Assembly: GCF_002356315.1 (NCBI RefSeq) | Contig: NZ_AP018164.1 | Coordinates: forward strand, 1,674,001-1,738,000 | DNA: 64,000 nt | Direction: 5' to 3' | Source: Mycobacterium shigaense | GTDB taxonomy: Bacteria > Actinomycetota > Actinomycetes > Mycobacteriales > Mycobacteriaceae | Shown: piece after piece, positions 9,201 to 16,900 of the stretch | How the letters are laid out: every line of letters begins with the position of its first letter | Position numbering within the stretch: position 1 is the first letter of the stretch | The notes under the pieces: generated by a model | Told to the model about the DNA's origin: nothing | The model's input: the letters and a program-made list of their open reading frames with translations, nothing else | Database searches by the model: none | Position numbers and translations under genes: made by a program

Positions 9201-10655
9201 GCCCGGTTCTACGGTGCCACGCCGGTGCAGGGAACGGTCGACGTGGAAACGCGGTTCGTCGGGTTCGACGACGCCGACGGCCGGATGCCGATCATCGACC
9301 TGTGGCTCAGCGTCGCGGGCAAGCCGTGGGCATACCTTCGCCTCGTCGAGATTCTGCTGCCCAAGGGCCCCCTGGCCGAGGCCGGCGGCCCGCGGCGGCT
9401 GGCGTTCCTGGGACAGCGCCGCGCGGTGCCCGCGATGTCGTTGAGCGAACGGCTGGACCACGGCGTGGTCGCGCTCGATTCCGCCCGCGCGGCGACGCTG
9501 GACTGGTTTCGGGGCACTCTGCAAGCGGTGTACCGGACCGACAGTCAAGGGGATTCGCTGCTCGCCGACATCGCGACCAAGGAAGCCGTCGCCGACGCAG
9601 CCCATGGCGCGATCCACCCGTCGCAGGTTCAGTTCGTCAACGGGTTGCCGAACTGCCCGGTGTTGCCCCTGGAACGGGTCACCGTCGAGGTCGACGCGCG
9701 TCCGGGCCGGTGCCGCGCCAGCGCGTCGCTGCAGACGGACTGGCAACCCGTACGCCGGTGGTGGGCCGACCTGCTGGGGTTGCCGCGGGACGGATTCGGC
9801 GACCTGCTGCACTGGGCTCTGCTGTCGCGTTACGTCAGGCACGTGATCGTCACGGATCCCGCCGCGATGTCGGCGATTCGCGGCCGCCCGGTATTGCTGC
9901 TGGGCAACCATCAGGTGCAGGTCGAGTCGCTGTTGGGCACGACGATCGCGTCGTGGGCGACCGGCACGCGGGTCATGCCGATCGCTAACGCCAAGCACGA
10001 AAACCGCTGGATTGGACAGCTTTTGCAGCTGCTGGACATAGAGGCCGGCCGGCAGCTCGGCGCCATCCGGTACTTCGACCAACAGCACCCGCAGCAGTTC
10101 CTGCGCCTGATGGACGAAATCAAGTCCGACGTCGCCGACCGCGGGGTCTCGACGCTGGTGCACGCCGACGGCACGCGCGCTGTGCACTCCGGGCAGCGCG
10201 TCGAGCGGCTCACCTCCACGCTGCTGGATATGGCGGTCGAGGCGTCGGTGCCCATCGTGCCGGTGTACTTCGCGGGAGGGTTGCCGATCGAGACGCTGGA
10301 TCGAAAGCTCGAGGTCCCGTATCGCCATGCCGCGCAGGACTACATCTTCGGGCGGCCGATCATGCCGGACGAGTTGGCCGGGTGGGCTTATGCCCAGCGT
10401 CGACACCGCGTCATCGACGCCATCAACGCGCTTGCCCCGTTCAGCGATGCGCCGCACGAGCCCAATGTTGCCGTGGAGCAACGGATCAACGCTCGCGTGC
10501 CACCGGATGCGACGCCGCTCGAGTCGGTCTGGGCTTGCATCGAGGATGCGCTGGACGGACTCGCCGCGAACTGGCGGGACATGATCGGCGACGACTGGGC
10601 GGCGGCCAGATCAACCCAGCGCCACACCGCCGACACCGGCACCGGCCGTCAGTGA
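3243..10655 (+). CDS. PfaC-type PUFA-synthase-like subunit (KS-CLF-DH repeats-acyltransferase)
   Basis: I chose the TTG at 3243 because the ketosynthase begins at once (KFEPIAIVGQG) and GGAG lies 5 nt upstream; this gives 2,470 residues. Domains: KS 1-430 with Cys183 (DAACASS), His318 and His354; a chain-length-factor-like KS from about 450-850 in which the active cysteine is lost (SFTVSREELSG); a Pro/Ala linker to about 970; FabA-like hot-dog domains from about 985 to 1750, with HFKNDP and HFCQDP motifs; a further dehydratase-like fold from about 1760 to 2060; and a C-terminal PlsC/AGPAT-like acyltransferase (about 2150-2420) with NHQVQVE, HADGTR and IVPVYF. The order matches PfaC, and the C-terminal acyltransferase resembles what I recall of myxobacterial Pfa3. 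No GHSxG acyltransferase motif is seen. The stop overlaps the convergent permease by 7 bp. Confidence 0.85.
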   Translation: MKFEPIAIVGQGCVLPGGLNPDELWTTVCEGRDVLGSPRPDYWGVSPTRVLRDQRDGSYLDHTWSDRGGYVRGFEDVFDGRGLLLGAADLDGLDPLYLWAIEAARQALASAGWTAGAIPGSAGVVLGNLSYPTKSMTDLAEKFWRGTGHGIDWRNRFMSGLPAHLIANALGLTAGAAALDAACASSIYAIKLACDRLHDGTADVMLAGGVNGASDLLLHVGFSALQALSRTGRSRPFHQGADGLVPAEGAAILILRRLDDAIAAGQTILGVIRGIGLSNDGRGRGLLVPSQDGQERAMQAAYQMADLEPQDISLVECHATGTSRGDLTELMSMARIFAGMANVPIGSLKSNLGHSITASGAAGAIKVLAAMRAGVRPPTLHVDDPLPFIAGSPFRLLEAAEPWVCVGPRRAAINNFGFGGNNAHLLLEEWIEPAEKRHARVSWPVTGPPSEHDIAIVGLSLLVGDGHETASVADHLMTGQSIPCDDGGRLRARMSEVSLDLTRTRFPPADLKQTQPQQLALLGAALNIDEVIKGLPPDTTSVVVGMGCDAEVTRFGVRWRLADEIDDPDDLAAARDEVVQGWTAAGVVGAMPNIVANRLNSQFDLRGPSFTVSREELSGTTALELAARALRRGEVDAAVVGAVDLSCESVHEAAVRVLLGPGEQVPGDAAVVVVLKRADDARRDHDTILATLPANQQPRGECLHLGTAPGALNLSPLLGHAHAASGLLHVAAGVLYGFLGVWPDGTAWATDERAVVVALAGIAGQEQQIVLLPPPPGHRDAGARGGQFPPAARPRTGKPTQLSFPAHLPEVRLPARVAAASRTALNPVTAEHLTTHHLEQLMATYVPLPPPLPRAAEALTRVPLGEALIAQTPPEPLAMVYDLDSEIAVATAAEASAQRAVALPDVQIDGMPVPTATTALEPSVHNDVDKPFPKGASRAIQPTRPAGKEVPAPTVKRAPVGLTLDKDGLRVHASGKISEIYGPAFAVQDDYLRQVRMPEPPLLLADRLLGIDAEPAKFGTGTLWTETDVTADAWWLHQGRMPAGIMIEAGQADLMLISWMGADFLNKSERVYRLLGCEVTYLGGLPEIGDTLRFDIHVDGHARQGDIRMFFFHYDCTIDGVERMSMRNGQAGFFSDQELAASGGILWRPEDETVDGPMEPTPAQTARTSLRRADLEAVAAGDIWHTFGAGFERAASHTRTPSIAGGDMLFVDEVTQLDLTGGPWGRGYLRAVEHINPEKWYFGGHFKNDPCMPGTLMYEATMQTMAIYMTALGMTIGCDGWRFEPVPFETYKLVCRGQVTPQSRELVYEVFVREVIAGPEPTLFADLLCTVDGLPAFHCRRMGLRLSPGWPMDMGAKELEEYVEPKAVAAADGFAFDYQAMLASATAKPSMAFGPLFEKFDSHRKVARLPGPPYHFMSRVTELVGDIGVVKFGAEAVVEYDVPSDAWYFAANGAPTMPNAVLMEVALQPCGWLASYVGCPLDSEVDLYFRNLDGNGTQHLEITPSIGTLRTKISLTSIAKAAGTIIVSFVGEIHAHAGLVYSFDTVFGYFRSEALQNQVGLPVSDEQRSLVELACDAPVVELRERPRGFFGPGPRLAEPMLLMIDRVTGRWPTDGAAGLGRWRAVKDVDPAEWFFKAHFCQDPVQPGSLGIEMLLQLLQFAMLDLGLGKEAGPSARFEPVAQRDAITWRYRGQIIPTNKQITSQVEITRIGRADDGILAVAEASLWVDGKRIYSASNLGMRITRDAPDGRFAVRAGSSGTPVETPAATTVETVIDPARDTWITDHCPTYVIPSLPMMSILDLFAEAAGAACGPAKVVEVTDLRVVGWVVVDSPKRLRVAVEPAGPGRFAGRLEAWRDAPNPVLSRWETHATATIVTADQYAGAPVAPAPLRDAVPFATPYDGAVFHGPAFASLIDGARIGRNGSSGTLDVQRCTVPAGRLQPGLLDGALHVVPHAAMSVWTTDGTDVASYAEAPDPTVAFPRCVECARFYGATPVQGTVDVETRFVGFDDADGRMPIIDLWLSVAGKPWAYLRLVEILLPKGPLAEAGGPRRLAFLGQRRAVPAMSLSERLDHGVVALDSARAATLDWFRGTLQAVYRTDSQGDSLLADIATKEAVADAAHGAIHPSQVQFVNGLPNCPVLPLERVTVEVDARPGRCRASASLQTDWQPVRRWWADLLGLPRDGFGDLLHWALLSRYVRHVIVTDPAAMSAIRGRPVLLLGNHQVQVESLLGTTIASWATGTRVMPIANAKHENRWIGQLLQLLDIEAGRQLGAIRYFDQQHPQQFLRLMDEIKSDVADRGVSTLVHADGTRAVHSGQRVERLTSTLLDMAVEASVPIVPVYFAGGLPIETLDRKLEVPYRHAAQDYIFGRPIMPDELAGWAYAQRRHRVIDAINALAPFSDAPHEPNVAVEQRINARVPPDATPLESVWACIEDALDGLAANWRDMIGDDWAAARSTQRHTADTGTGRQ

Positions 10656-11824
10656 TGGTGGTGGTGGTCGTCCGTCGCCTCGGGTGAGCCGCCCATCATC
10701 CGCACCATCGGCATTCCGCCGGAGGTGACGAACCGGGCCACCAGCAGCGCCGCGACGGCCAGGAAAGCGACGTTGAGCCAGCTGGTGTAGTTCCACGAGA
10801 ACGTCGCTTCCATGACCGTGGCGTTGCGGTGGGTGGGAATGAGTTTGGCTGTGCCGAAGAGCAATTCGACGAGGTAGCCGGCGGCGACCATCGCCGTGTA
10901 GAAGGTTCCGAGCAGGATCAGCATCATCCGGGTGCCGTAGTACTTGCGGTAGATATTCAGGATCGGCACGATCAGCAGGTCCGCGTAGATGAAGGCGATC
11001 ACGCCGCCGAAACTGATCCCGCCGTTCCACAGCACCGCCGCCAGCGGCACGTTGCCGATCGAGCAGACGAAGGACGCGATCGCCACGACGGGTCCCACGA
11101 TGGGCCCCCACACCGCCGACAGGCCAGGGTGATCGGCCAAGAAGAAGCTTCGCCAGAACGTTTCGGGCACCCACGCCGCGATGGCGCCGGCGATCAACAG
11201 GCCCAGCACCAGGTCCCGCAGGATGGCCAGCCATTCCATGACGAACACGTGCGAGACCGAGGTGAACCCGGCACCGGAGAACAGCCGGCGCCAAAACGAC
11301 CCCTCGCGCTGGATGGACATCTCCATCGCGGCGTGGCCTTCCATCGAGCCGGCGATGCCCAGCTCGGCCTGTTCGCGCGCCGCGTCGACCAGGCGGGGCC
11401 GCACGAACAGACGGAACAGGATCGCCAGCACGACGATCATCAGCGGGCCACCGATGAACTCGGCCGCGGTGAACTGCCAGCCCATCAGCAGGGCCAAGAT
11501 GATGCCTAACTCGACGACCAGGTTGGTGGAGCCGATTTCGAACGCCATCGCGGCGGTGAAGTTGGCACCCTTGCGGAACAGCGACCGGGCCAGGGCCACG
11601 GCCGCATACGAGCAGGACGACGACGCCGCGCCCAGCCCGGCCGCCACCGCCAGGCTGCGCGGCCGGTCGTCGCCGAGCAGCGCTACCACCGTGGAGCGGT
11701 GGACCACCGCCTGCACGACCGCCGACAGGGCGAACCCGAGGATCAGCGCCCACAGGATTTCCCACGTCATCGAGCCGGCCAGCGCCAGCGCGTGCCCGAC
11801 TGCTGCCAGCACCTTGCTTGTCAC
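10649..11824 (-). CDS. Predicted permease, ArsP/DUF318-like family
   Basis: A polytopic membrane protein of 391 residues with about eight to ten hydrophobic segments. The GTG at 11824 is preferred over an ATG at 11866 because an AGGAAGCGGGG stretch lies just upstream and the protein then starts MTSKVLAAVGHAL. Features visible are the small-residue segment GAASSSCSY, paired glycine-rich membrane repeats such as EIGSTNLVVELG and IGNVPLAAVLWNGG, and a C-terminus ending in five consecutive histidines after two aspartates. The family (PF03773) includes organoarsenical exporters and uncharacterised metal-related permeases. No ArsR-type regulator or other metal gene is adjacent. Its place between two lipid-synthesis blocks may be incidental, or it may serve the lipid pathway; the sequence does not decide this. 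Confidence 0.7.
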   Translation of the reverse strand: MTSKVLAAVGHALALAGSMTWEILWALILGFALSAVVQAVVHRSTVVALLGDDRPRSLAVAAGLGAASSSCSYAAVALARSLFRKGANFTAAMAFEIGSTNLVVELGIILALLMGWQFTAAEFIGGPLMIVVLAILFRLFVRPRLVDAAREQAELGIAGSMEGHAAMEMSIQREGSFWRRLFSGAGFTSVSHVFVMEWLAILRDLVLGLLIAGAIAAWVPETFWRSFFLADHPGLSAVWGPIVGPVVAIASFVCSIGNVPLAAVLWNGGISFGGVIAFIYADLLIVPILNIYRKYYGTRMMLILLGTFYTAMVAAGYLVELLFGTAKLIPTHRNATVMEATFSWNYTSWLNVAFLAVAALLVARFVTSGGMPMVRMMGGSPEATDDHHHHH

Positions 11825-12226
11825 AAGACCCCGCTTCCTGCGCGCTCGGAGTCGATCATCGCGCATGCGCCGACCCCTGTCTCCCGCAGCCGCGCAACGC
11901 AGGGCTTCGATCGTGAGGCGTACTAACCACTTGTTGGACTGCCGTCCCAGTCGGCACGCTATATCGGCTGGTCAACGATATTTCCGATTCGCCTACGAGG
12001 TCGCCGGAGAAGGGGTAGGTTGCTCGCTGTGGAGGTTGTCATGACCGTGGGCGCTGGCTCATGTCAGCAGAGCGCCCCCGGATCGTCGTGTCCGGGGTGG
12101 TGCTGCCGCGATCGACGTCCGTAACGGCAATGGCAGGAGCGGGGGCTCCAGTAAGCCAGACCGCGCCATCCAGCGGGGGACGAGGATGCGCAAAAATACT
12201 TGGTAGAAAATTGAAAGGGTAGTTTG
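11825..12226. promoter_or_regulatory. Divergent intergenic region between permease and fadD
   Basis: This 402-bp non-coding stretch must carry the promoters of both the permease (-) and fadD (+). It is locally AT-rich near fadD (caaaaatacttggtagaaaa at about 12191-12210) and contains the hairpin listed separately. Several TAnnnT-like hexamers are present, but none pairs with a convincing -35 at normal spacing, so I do not assign a transcription start. Short ORFs here have no ribosome-binding site and no recognisable product. Confidence 0.4.
12076..12097 (+). repeat. Inverted repeat (7-bp stem, 8-nt loop) in the fadD upstream region
   Basis: CCCCGGA (12076-12082) and TCCGGGG (12091-12097) are perfect complements separated by eight bases, 130 nt before the fadD start. 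No T-run follows, so it is not a classical terminator. It could be an operator or an RNA hairpin in the 5' untranslated region, or chance in GC-rich DNA. Confidence 0.35.
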
Positions 12227-13966
12227 ATGTCCTCAATTGAGTCCTCCATTCCTGCGGTGCTCGCCGAAAACGCTCGCCGGCACGCCGACGAAACGGCGTA
12301 CACATTCATCGACTACGACGTGGACCCCGCGGGTTTTGCCGAAAGCTTGACCTGGTCGCAGCTGCAGCGTCGAGTGTCGACCGTCGCCGACGAACTCAGA
12401 CGCACCGGCACGACCGGCGACCGCGTGGCGATACTGGCTCCGCAGAGCCTTGACTACGTGGTGGGCTTTTTCGGCGCGCTGCAAGCCGGTTTCCTCGCGG
12501 TTCCGCTGTCGGTCCCGCAGTTGGGCGCCCATGACAGCCGGGTGGAGTCGGCGCTGCAGGATTGCACACCCGCCGCCGTCATCACGACGTCCGCCGCCGT
12601 CGACAGCGTCGTCAAATATGCCGAGGGGAACGGTTCTTGGGCCGCGCCGGCGGTCATCGAAATCGACTCACTCGACTTTTTTTCCGCGGGTGATTTCACG
12701 CCGGTCGAGTACGCCCAGCCCAAGGAGGCGTATCTGCAATACACGTCGGGATCGACCGGTCAGCCGGCGGGCGTAATCATCACCCATGACAACGTGATCG
12801 CCAATTGCCAGGATCTGGAAAATGGTTTGTTCGACGTTTCCGGGCTGCCGGAATCGTTGGTGTCGTGGCTGCCCTTCTATCACGACATGGGGCTCATCCA
12901 GGGGATCTGCTTCCCCGCGGTCTGGGCACGCCCGTCGGTGCTGACCAGCCCGCTGGCGTTTCTGATCGAGCCCGCCCGCTGGATGAAGCTGCTCGCGGCC
13001 AACCCCCGGCCGTTCTCCGGGGGCCCGAACTTCGCCTTCGACCTGGCGGTGCGCAGAATTTCCGACGACGACATGGCCGGGCTCGACCTCGGCCACGTGG
13101 TCGGGCTCGCCAACGGCAGCGAACGGGTGCAGCCGGCGTCGATCGCCCGCTTCATGCAGCGTTTCTCCAAATACAACCTGCCGGAGACGGCGGTACGGCC
13201 GTCCTACGGGCTGGCCGAGGCGACGCTGTACCTGGCCAGCGCGAAGACGGGGCAGGCCCCCGCGTCCGTGCGCTTCCAGTACGACCAGCTTTCGGGCGGT
13301 CGCGCCAAGCCGTGCACCGAGGAGCAGGGCGGCAGCGAACTCATCAGCTACGGCGCCTTGAAGTCGCCGCTGGTGCGGATCGTGGACCCCAAGACCAACA
13401 CCGAGACCCCGCCGGGCGTCATCGGCGAGATCTGGGCGCACGGCAAGAACATCGGCGCGGGCTATTGGCGCAACCCCGAGCGGACCAAGGGCACCTTCGG
13501 TGCGCGGCTTGCCTCGCCGTCCGAGGGCACGCCCGAGGGCCCCTGGCTGCGCACGGGTGACCTGGGCTTCATCTCCGACGGCGAGCTGTTCATCATGGGC
13601 CGCCTCAAAGACCTGCTCATCGTCGACGGCCGGAACCACTACCCGGACGACATCGAGCAGACCGTCACCCAGATCACCAAGGGCCGGGTCGCGGCGATCT
13701 CGGTCGCGAACGACACCAGCGAGCAGCTCGTCGCGATCGCCGAGGTGAAGAGCAAGGGCTCCGACGAGGATTCCCTGCAGAAGCTTCGCTCGATCCGGCG
13801 GGACGTCACAGCCGCGATCTCGAACGCACACGGCGTGCGGATTTCCGATCTCGTCCTGGTGGCGCCGGGTTCGCTCCCGCTCACGACCAGTGGCAAGGTC
13901 CGGCGGTCGACGTGCATCGAGAGCTACCGGCGCGAGGAGTTCGAGCGCTTGGACGTTTCGGCGTGA
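12227..13966 (+). CDS. Fatty acyl-AMP ligase (FAAL), FadD26-like
   Basis: The protein has 579 residues, close to FadD26/FadD28. It starts at the ATG at 12227 with GAAAGGG 7 nt upstream; the TTG one codon earlier is less likely. FAALs convert a fatty acid and ATP into an acyl-adenylate and transfer the acyl group to a synthase's carrier domain rather than to CoA. Visible motifs are YLQYTSGSTGQPAGV (adenylate-forming P-loop), SWLPFYHDMGL, RPSYGLAEATLY, LRTGDLGF and a C-terminal TTSGKVRRS. Segments such as RNHYPDDIE and GELFIMGRLKDLLIVDG resemble FadD26, the enzyme that loads PpsA in M. tuberculosis. Its stop codon overlaps the GTG start of the hybrid synthase (GTGA), so the two are translationally coupled and this ligase very likely loads that synthase's N-terminal ACP. 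It may also serve PpsA. Confidence 0.92.
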   Translation: MSSIESSIPAVLAENARRHADETAYTFIDYDVDPAGFAESLTWSQLQRRVSTVADELRRTGTTGDRVAILAPQSLDYVVGFFGALQAGFLAVPLSVPQLGAHDSRVESALQDCTPAAVITTSAAVDSVVKYAEGNGSWAAPAVIEIDSLDFFSAGDFTPVEYAQPKEAYLQYTSGSTGQPAGVIITHDNVIANCQDLENGLFDVSGLPESLVSWLPFYHDMGLIQGICFPAVWARPSVLTSPLAFLIEPARWMKLLAANPRPFSGGPNFAFDLAVRRISDDDMAGLDLGHVVGLANGSERVQPASIARFMQRFSKYNLPETAVRPSYGLAEATLYLASAKTGQAPASVRFQYDQLSGGRAKPCTEEQGGSELISYGALKSPLVRIVDPKTNTETPPGVIGEIWAHGKNIGAGYWRNPERTKGTFGARLASPSEGTPEGPWLRTGDLGFISDGELFIMGRLKDLLIVDGRNHYPDDIEQTVTQITKGRVAAISVANDTSEQLVAIAEVKSKGSDEDSLQKLRSIRRDVTAAISNAHGVRISDLVLVAPGSLPLTTSGKVRRSTCIESYRREEFERLDVSA

Positions 13967-16900
13967 CGGCGGCGGTCCCAGATGAGGCCGAGCTGCGTCG
14001 CTGGCTGATCGACTATCTCGTCACCGAGATCGGTTGCCACCCCGACGACGTCGGCCTGGACGTCACGTTCAACGATCTGGGCGTGGGGTCCCGCGACGCG
14101 GTCGTGCTCTCCGGGGAATTGGCCACCGTGGCGGGCCGGGCGGTGTCCCCGCTAGATTTTTGGCAGCATCCCACGATCGACGAATTGGTCCGGTTCCTGA
14201 CCACACCCGAGGCCGCGGCGACTGCGGGCCCGGCAGGAAACGGTTGGGTGGACGAGCCGATCGCCGTGGTCGGGTTGGGCTGCCGGTTTCCGGGTGAGAT
14301 CTCCGGGCCGGAGTCGTTCTGGCGCTTCATGTCTGAGCGCCGCTCGGCGATCACCGAAGTGCCTGCCGAACGCTGGCAGCCCTTCGACGACGGCTCACCG
14401 GAGATCGCGACGGCGCTGGCCGGCACCACCCGGTGGGCGTCGGTGCTGACCGACGTCGACGGTTTCGACGCGGAGTTCTTCGAGATCTCCGCGCACGAGG
14501 CGACCGCGATGGACCCGCAGCAGCGACTGTTGCTGGAGGTGGCCTTCGAAGCGTTGGAGCATGCGGGAATTCCCGCGGAATCGCTGCGGCATTCGCAGAC
14601 CGGAGTTTTCGCCGGCGCCTGTGCGGCCGACTACGGCTACTTGGCGGGATCGGATCTGAGCCGCGTCGACGCGTGGAGCAACATCGGCGGCGCGTTGAGC
14701 ATCGTCGCCAATCGGCTGTCCTACGCCCTGGACCTGCGCGGCCCCTCGGTATCGATCGACACGGCGTGTTCGTCGTCGCTGGTTGCCGTGCACCTGGCGG
14801 CGCAGAGCCTGCGCGGGGGCGATTGCGAGCTGGCCATCGCGGCCGGCGTGAACCTGCTGTTGTCGCCGGCCATCTTCCGCAGCTTCGACGGCGCCGAGGC
14901 GCTGTCGCCGACGGGTGCGTGCAAGTCTTTCGATGCCGGCGCCGACGGGTTCGTTCGCGGCGAGGGCTGCGGCGCGGTGGTGCTCAAGCGGCTGAGCGAC
15001 GCCGTGCGCGACGGGGACCGGGTGCTGGCGGTGATCCGGGGATCGGCGGTCAATCAGGATGGCCGATCCAACGGGCTGATGGCGCCGAACCCGTCCGCAC
15101 AGATGGCGGTGCTGCGCGCGGCGTGCGCCAACGCGGGTGTCGCACCGCATCAGGTGGACTACGTCGAGACGCACGGGACCGGAACGCTGCTGGGCGACCC
15201 GATCGAGGCGCGCGCCCTGGGCACGGTGCTGGGCCGCGGACGCCCCGAGACCGCGCCGCTGCTCATCGGCGCCGTCAAGTCCAACGTGGGTCACTTGGAG
15301 GGTGCGGCCGGGATAGCGGGACTGATCAAGGCCGTGCTGGCGGTGCAGCGCGGGCAGATCCCGCCGAACCTGAACTTCCAGACGCCGAACCCGCACATTC
15401 CCTTCAAGGACATGCGGCTGAAAGTCGTTGCCGAAAGCACCGATTGGCCGGACACGGGAGCCCCGCGGCTGGCGGGGGTGTCGTCGTTCGGCTTCGGCGG
15501 CACCAACGCGCACGTGGTGCTGGAGCAGGCACCGCCGGTGGATTCCGTTGCACCGCAACCGGAGCCGGCCGTGACCACCCTGGTGGTGTCGGGCAAGACC
15601 ACCGAACGGGTGCAGTCGTGGGCAGCGGTGCTGGCCGAGTGGATGGACGGCGAGGGTGCCGAGGTGGCACTTGCCGACGTTGCCCACACGCTCAACCACC
15701 ACCGGTCGCGGCAGGCGAGATTCGGCACCGTGTGCGCGCGGGATCGCAAGCAGGCGATCGCCGGCCTGCGCGCGCTGGCCGAGGGCACGCCGTCGGACGG
15801 GGTGGTGTTCCCCAGCGAGACCGCGGGGCGGCCCGGCACCGTGTTCGTGTATTCGGGGCAGGGCTCGCAATGGGTGGGGATGGGCCGGCAACTGCTGGCC
15901 GATGAGCCGGCGTTCGCAGCCGCCGTGGCCGGATTGGAGCCGATTTTCCTTGCCCAGACCGGATTTTCGCTGCAGCAGGTGCTGAGCGACGGTGGGCCGG
16001 TGACCGGGATCGAGCGGATTCAGCCGGTGCTGGTGGGTGTGCAGCTGGCGCTGACGGCGTTGTGGCGGTCCCACGGCGTGGAGCCCGACGCGGTGATCGG
16101 GCACTCGATGGGCGAGGTCACCGCGGCGGTGGTGGCCGGCGCGCTGAGCGTCGCCGACGGTTTGCGGGTCATCGCCACCCGGTCGCGGCTGATGGCCCGG
16201 CTGTCCGGCCAGGGTGCGATGGCGCTGCTGGAATCCGACGCCGCGGCCACCGAGGCGCTACTGGCCGACTACCCGGACGTGAGTATCGCGGTGTACGCCT
16301 CGCCGTCCCAGACCGTGATCGCGGGCCCGCCCGAGCAGGTGGACGCCGTGATCGCGGCGGTGGCCGGTGCCGATCGGCTGGCCCGGCGCATCGAGGTCGA
16401 CGTGGCCTCCCACCACCGGATCATCGATCCGATCCTGCCCGAATTGCGTACCGAGCTAATCGATTTGGCCCCGGATGCCCCGGCGATCCCGGTGCTCAGC
16501 ACCACCTGCGGCCCCGCCGACGATGCGCCGGTGTTCGACGCCGACCATTGGGCAGCCAACTTGCGCAACCCGGTTCGGTTCAGTCAGGCCATCGCGCAGG
16601 CCGGGGCCGACCACGGCACTTTCATCGAGATCAGCCCGCACCCGGTGCTGACCCACGCCATCAAGGACACCCTCGGCGGGGGCGATCACCTGATCGTCGG
16701 CACCCTGCAGCGCGACGCCGACGACACGCTGGCGTTCCACACCAACCTGAACACCAGTCGCACCGCCCATCCGCCCCAGACCCCGCATCCGCCCGAGCCA
16801 CACGTGCCGCTGCCCACCGCGCCGTGGCACCACACCCGCCACTGGATTGGTGCCGCCGCACACCGCCCGCAGCTGGCGCTGGAATCGGTTGGCGGGCGGA

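Noticed and set aside
12039..12309. Short minus-strand ORFs of 81-88 codons overlapping the fadD start
   Set aside because: They overlap the conserved FAAL N-terminus and have no recognisable product.
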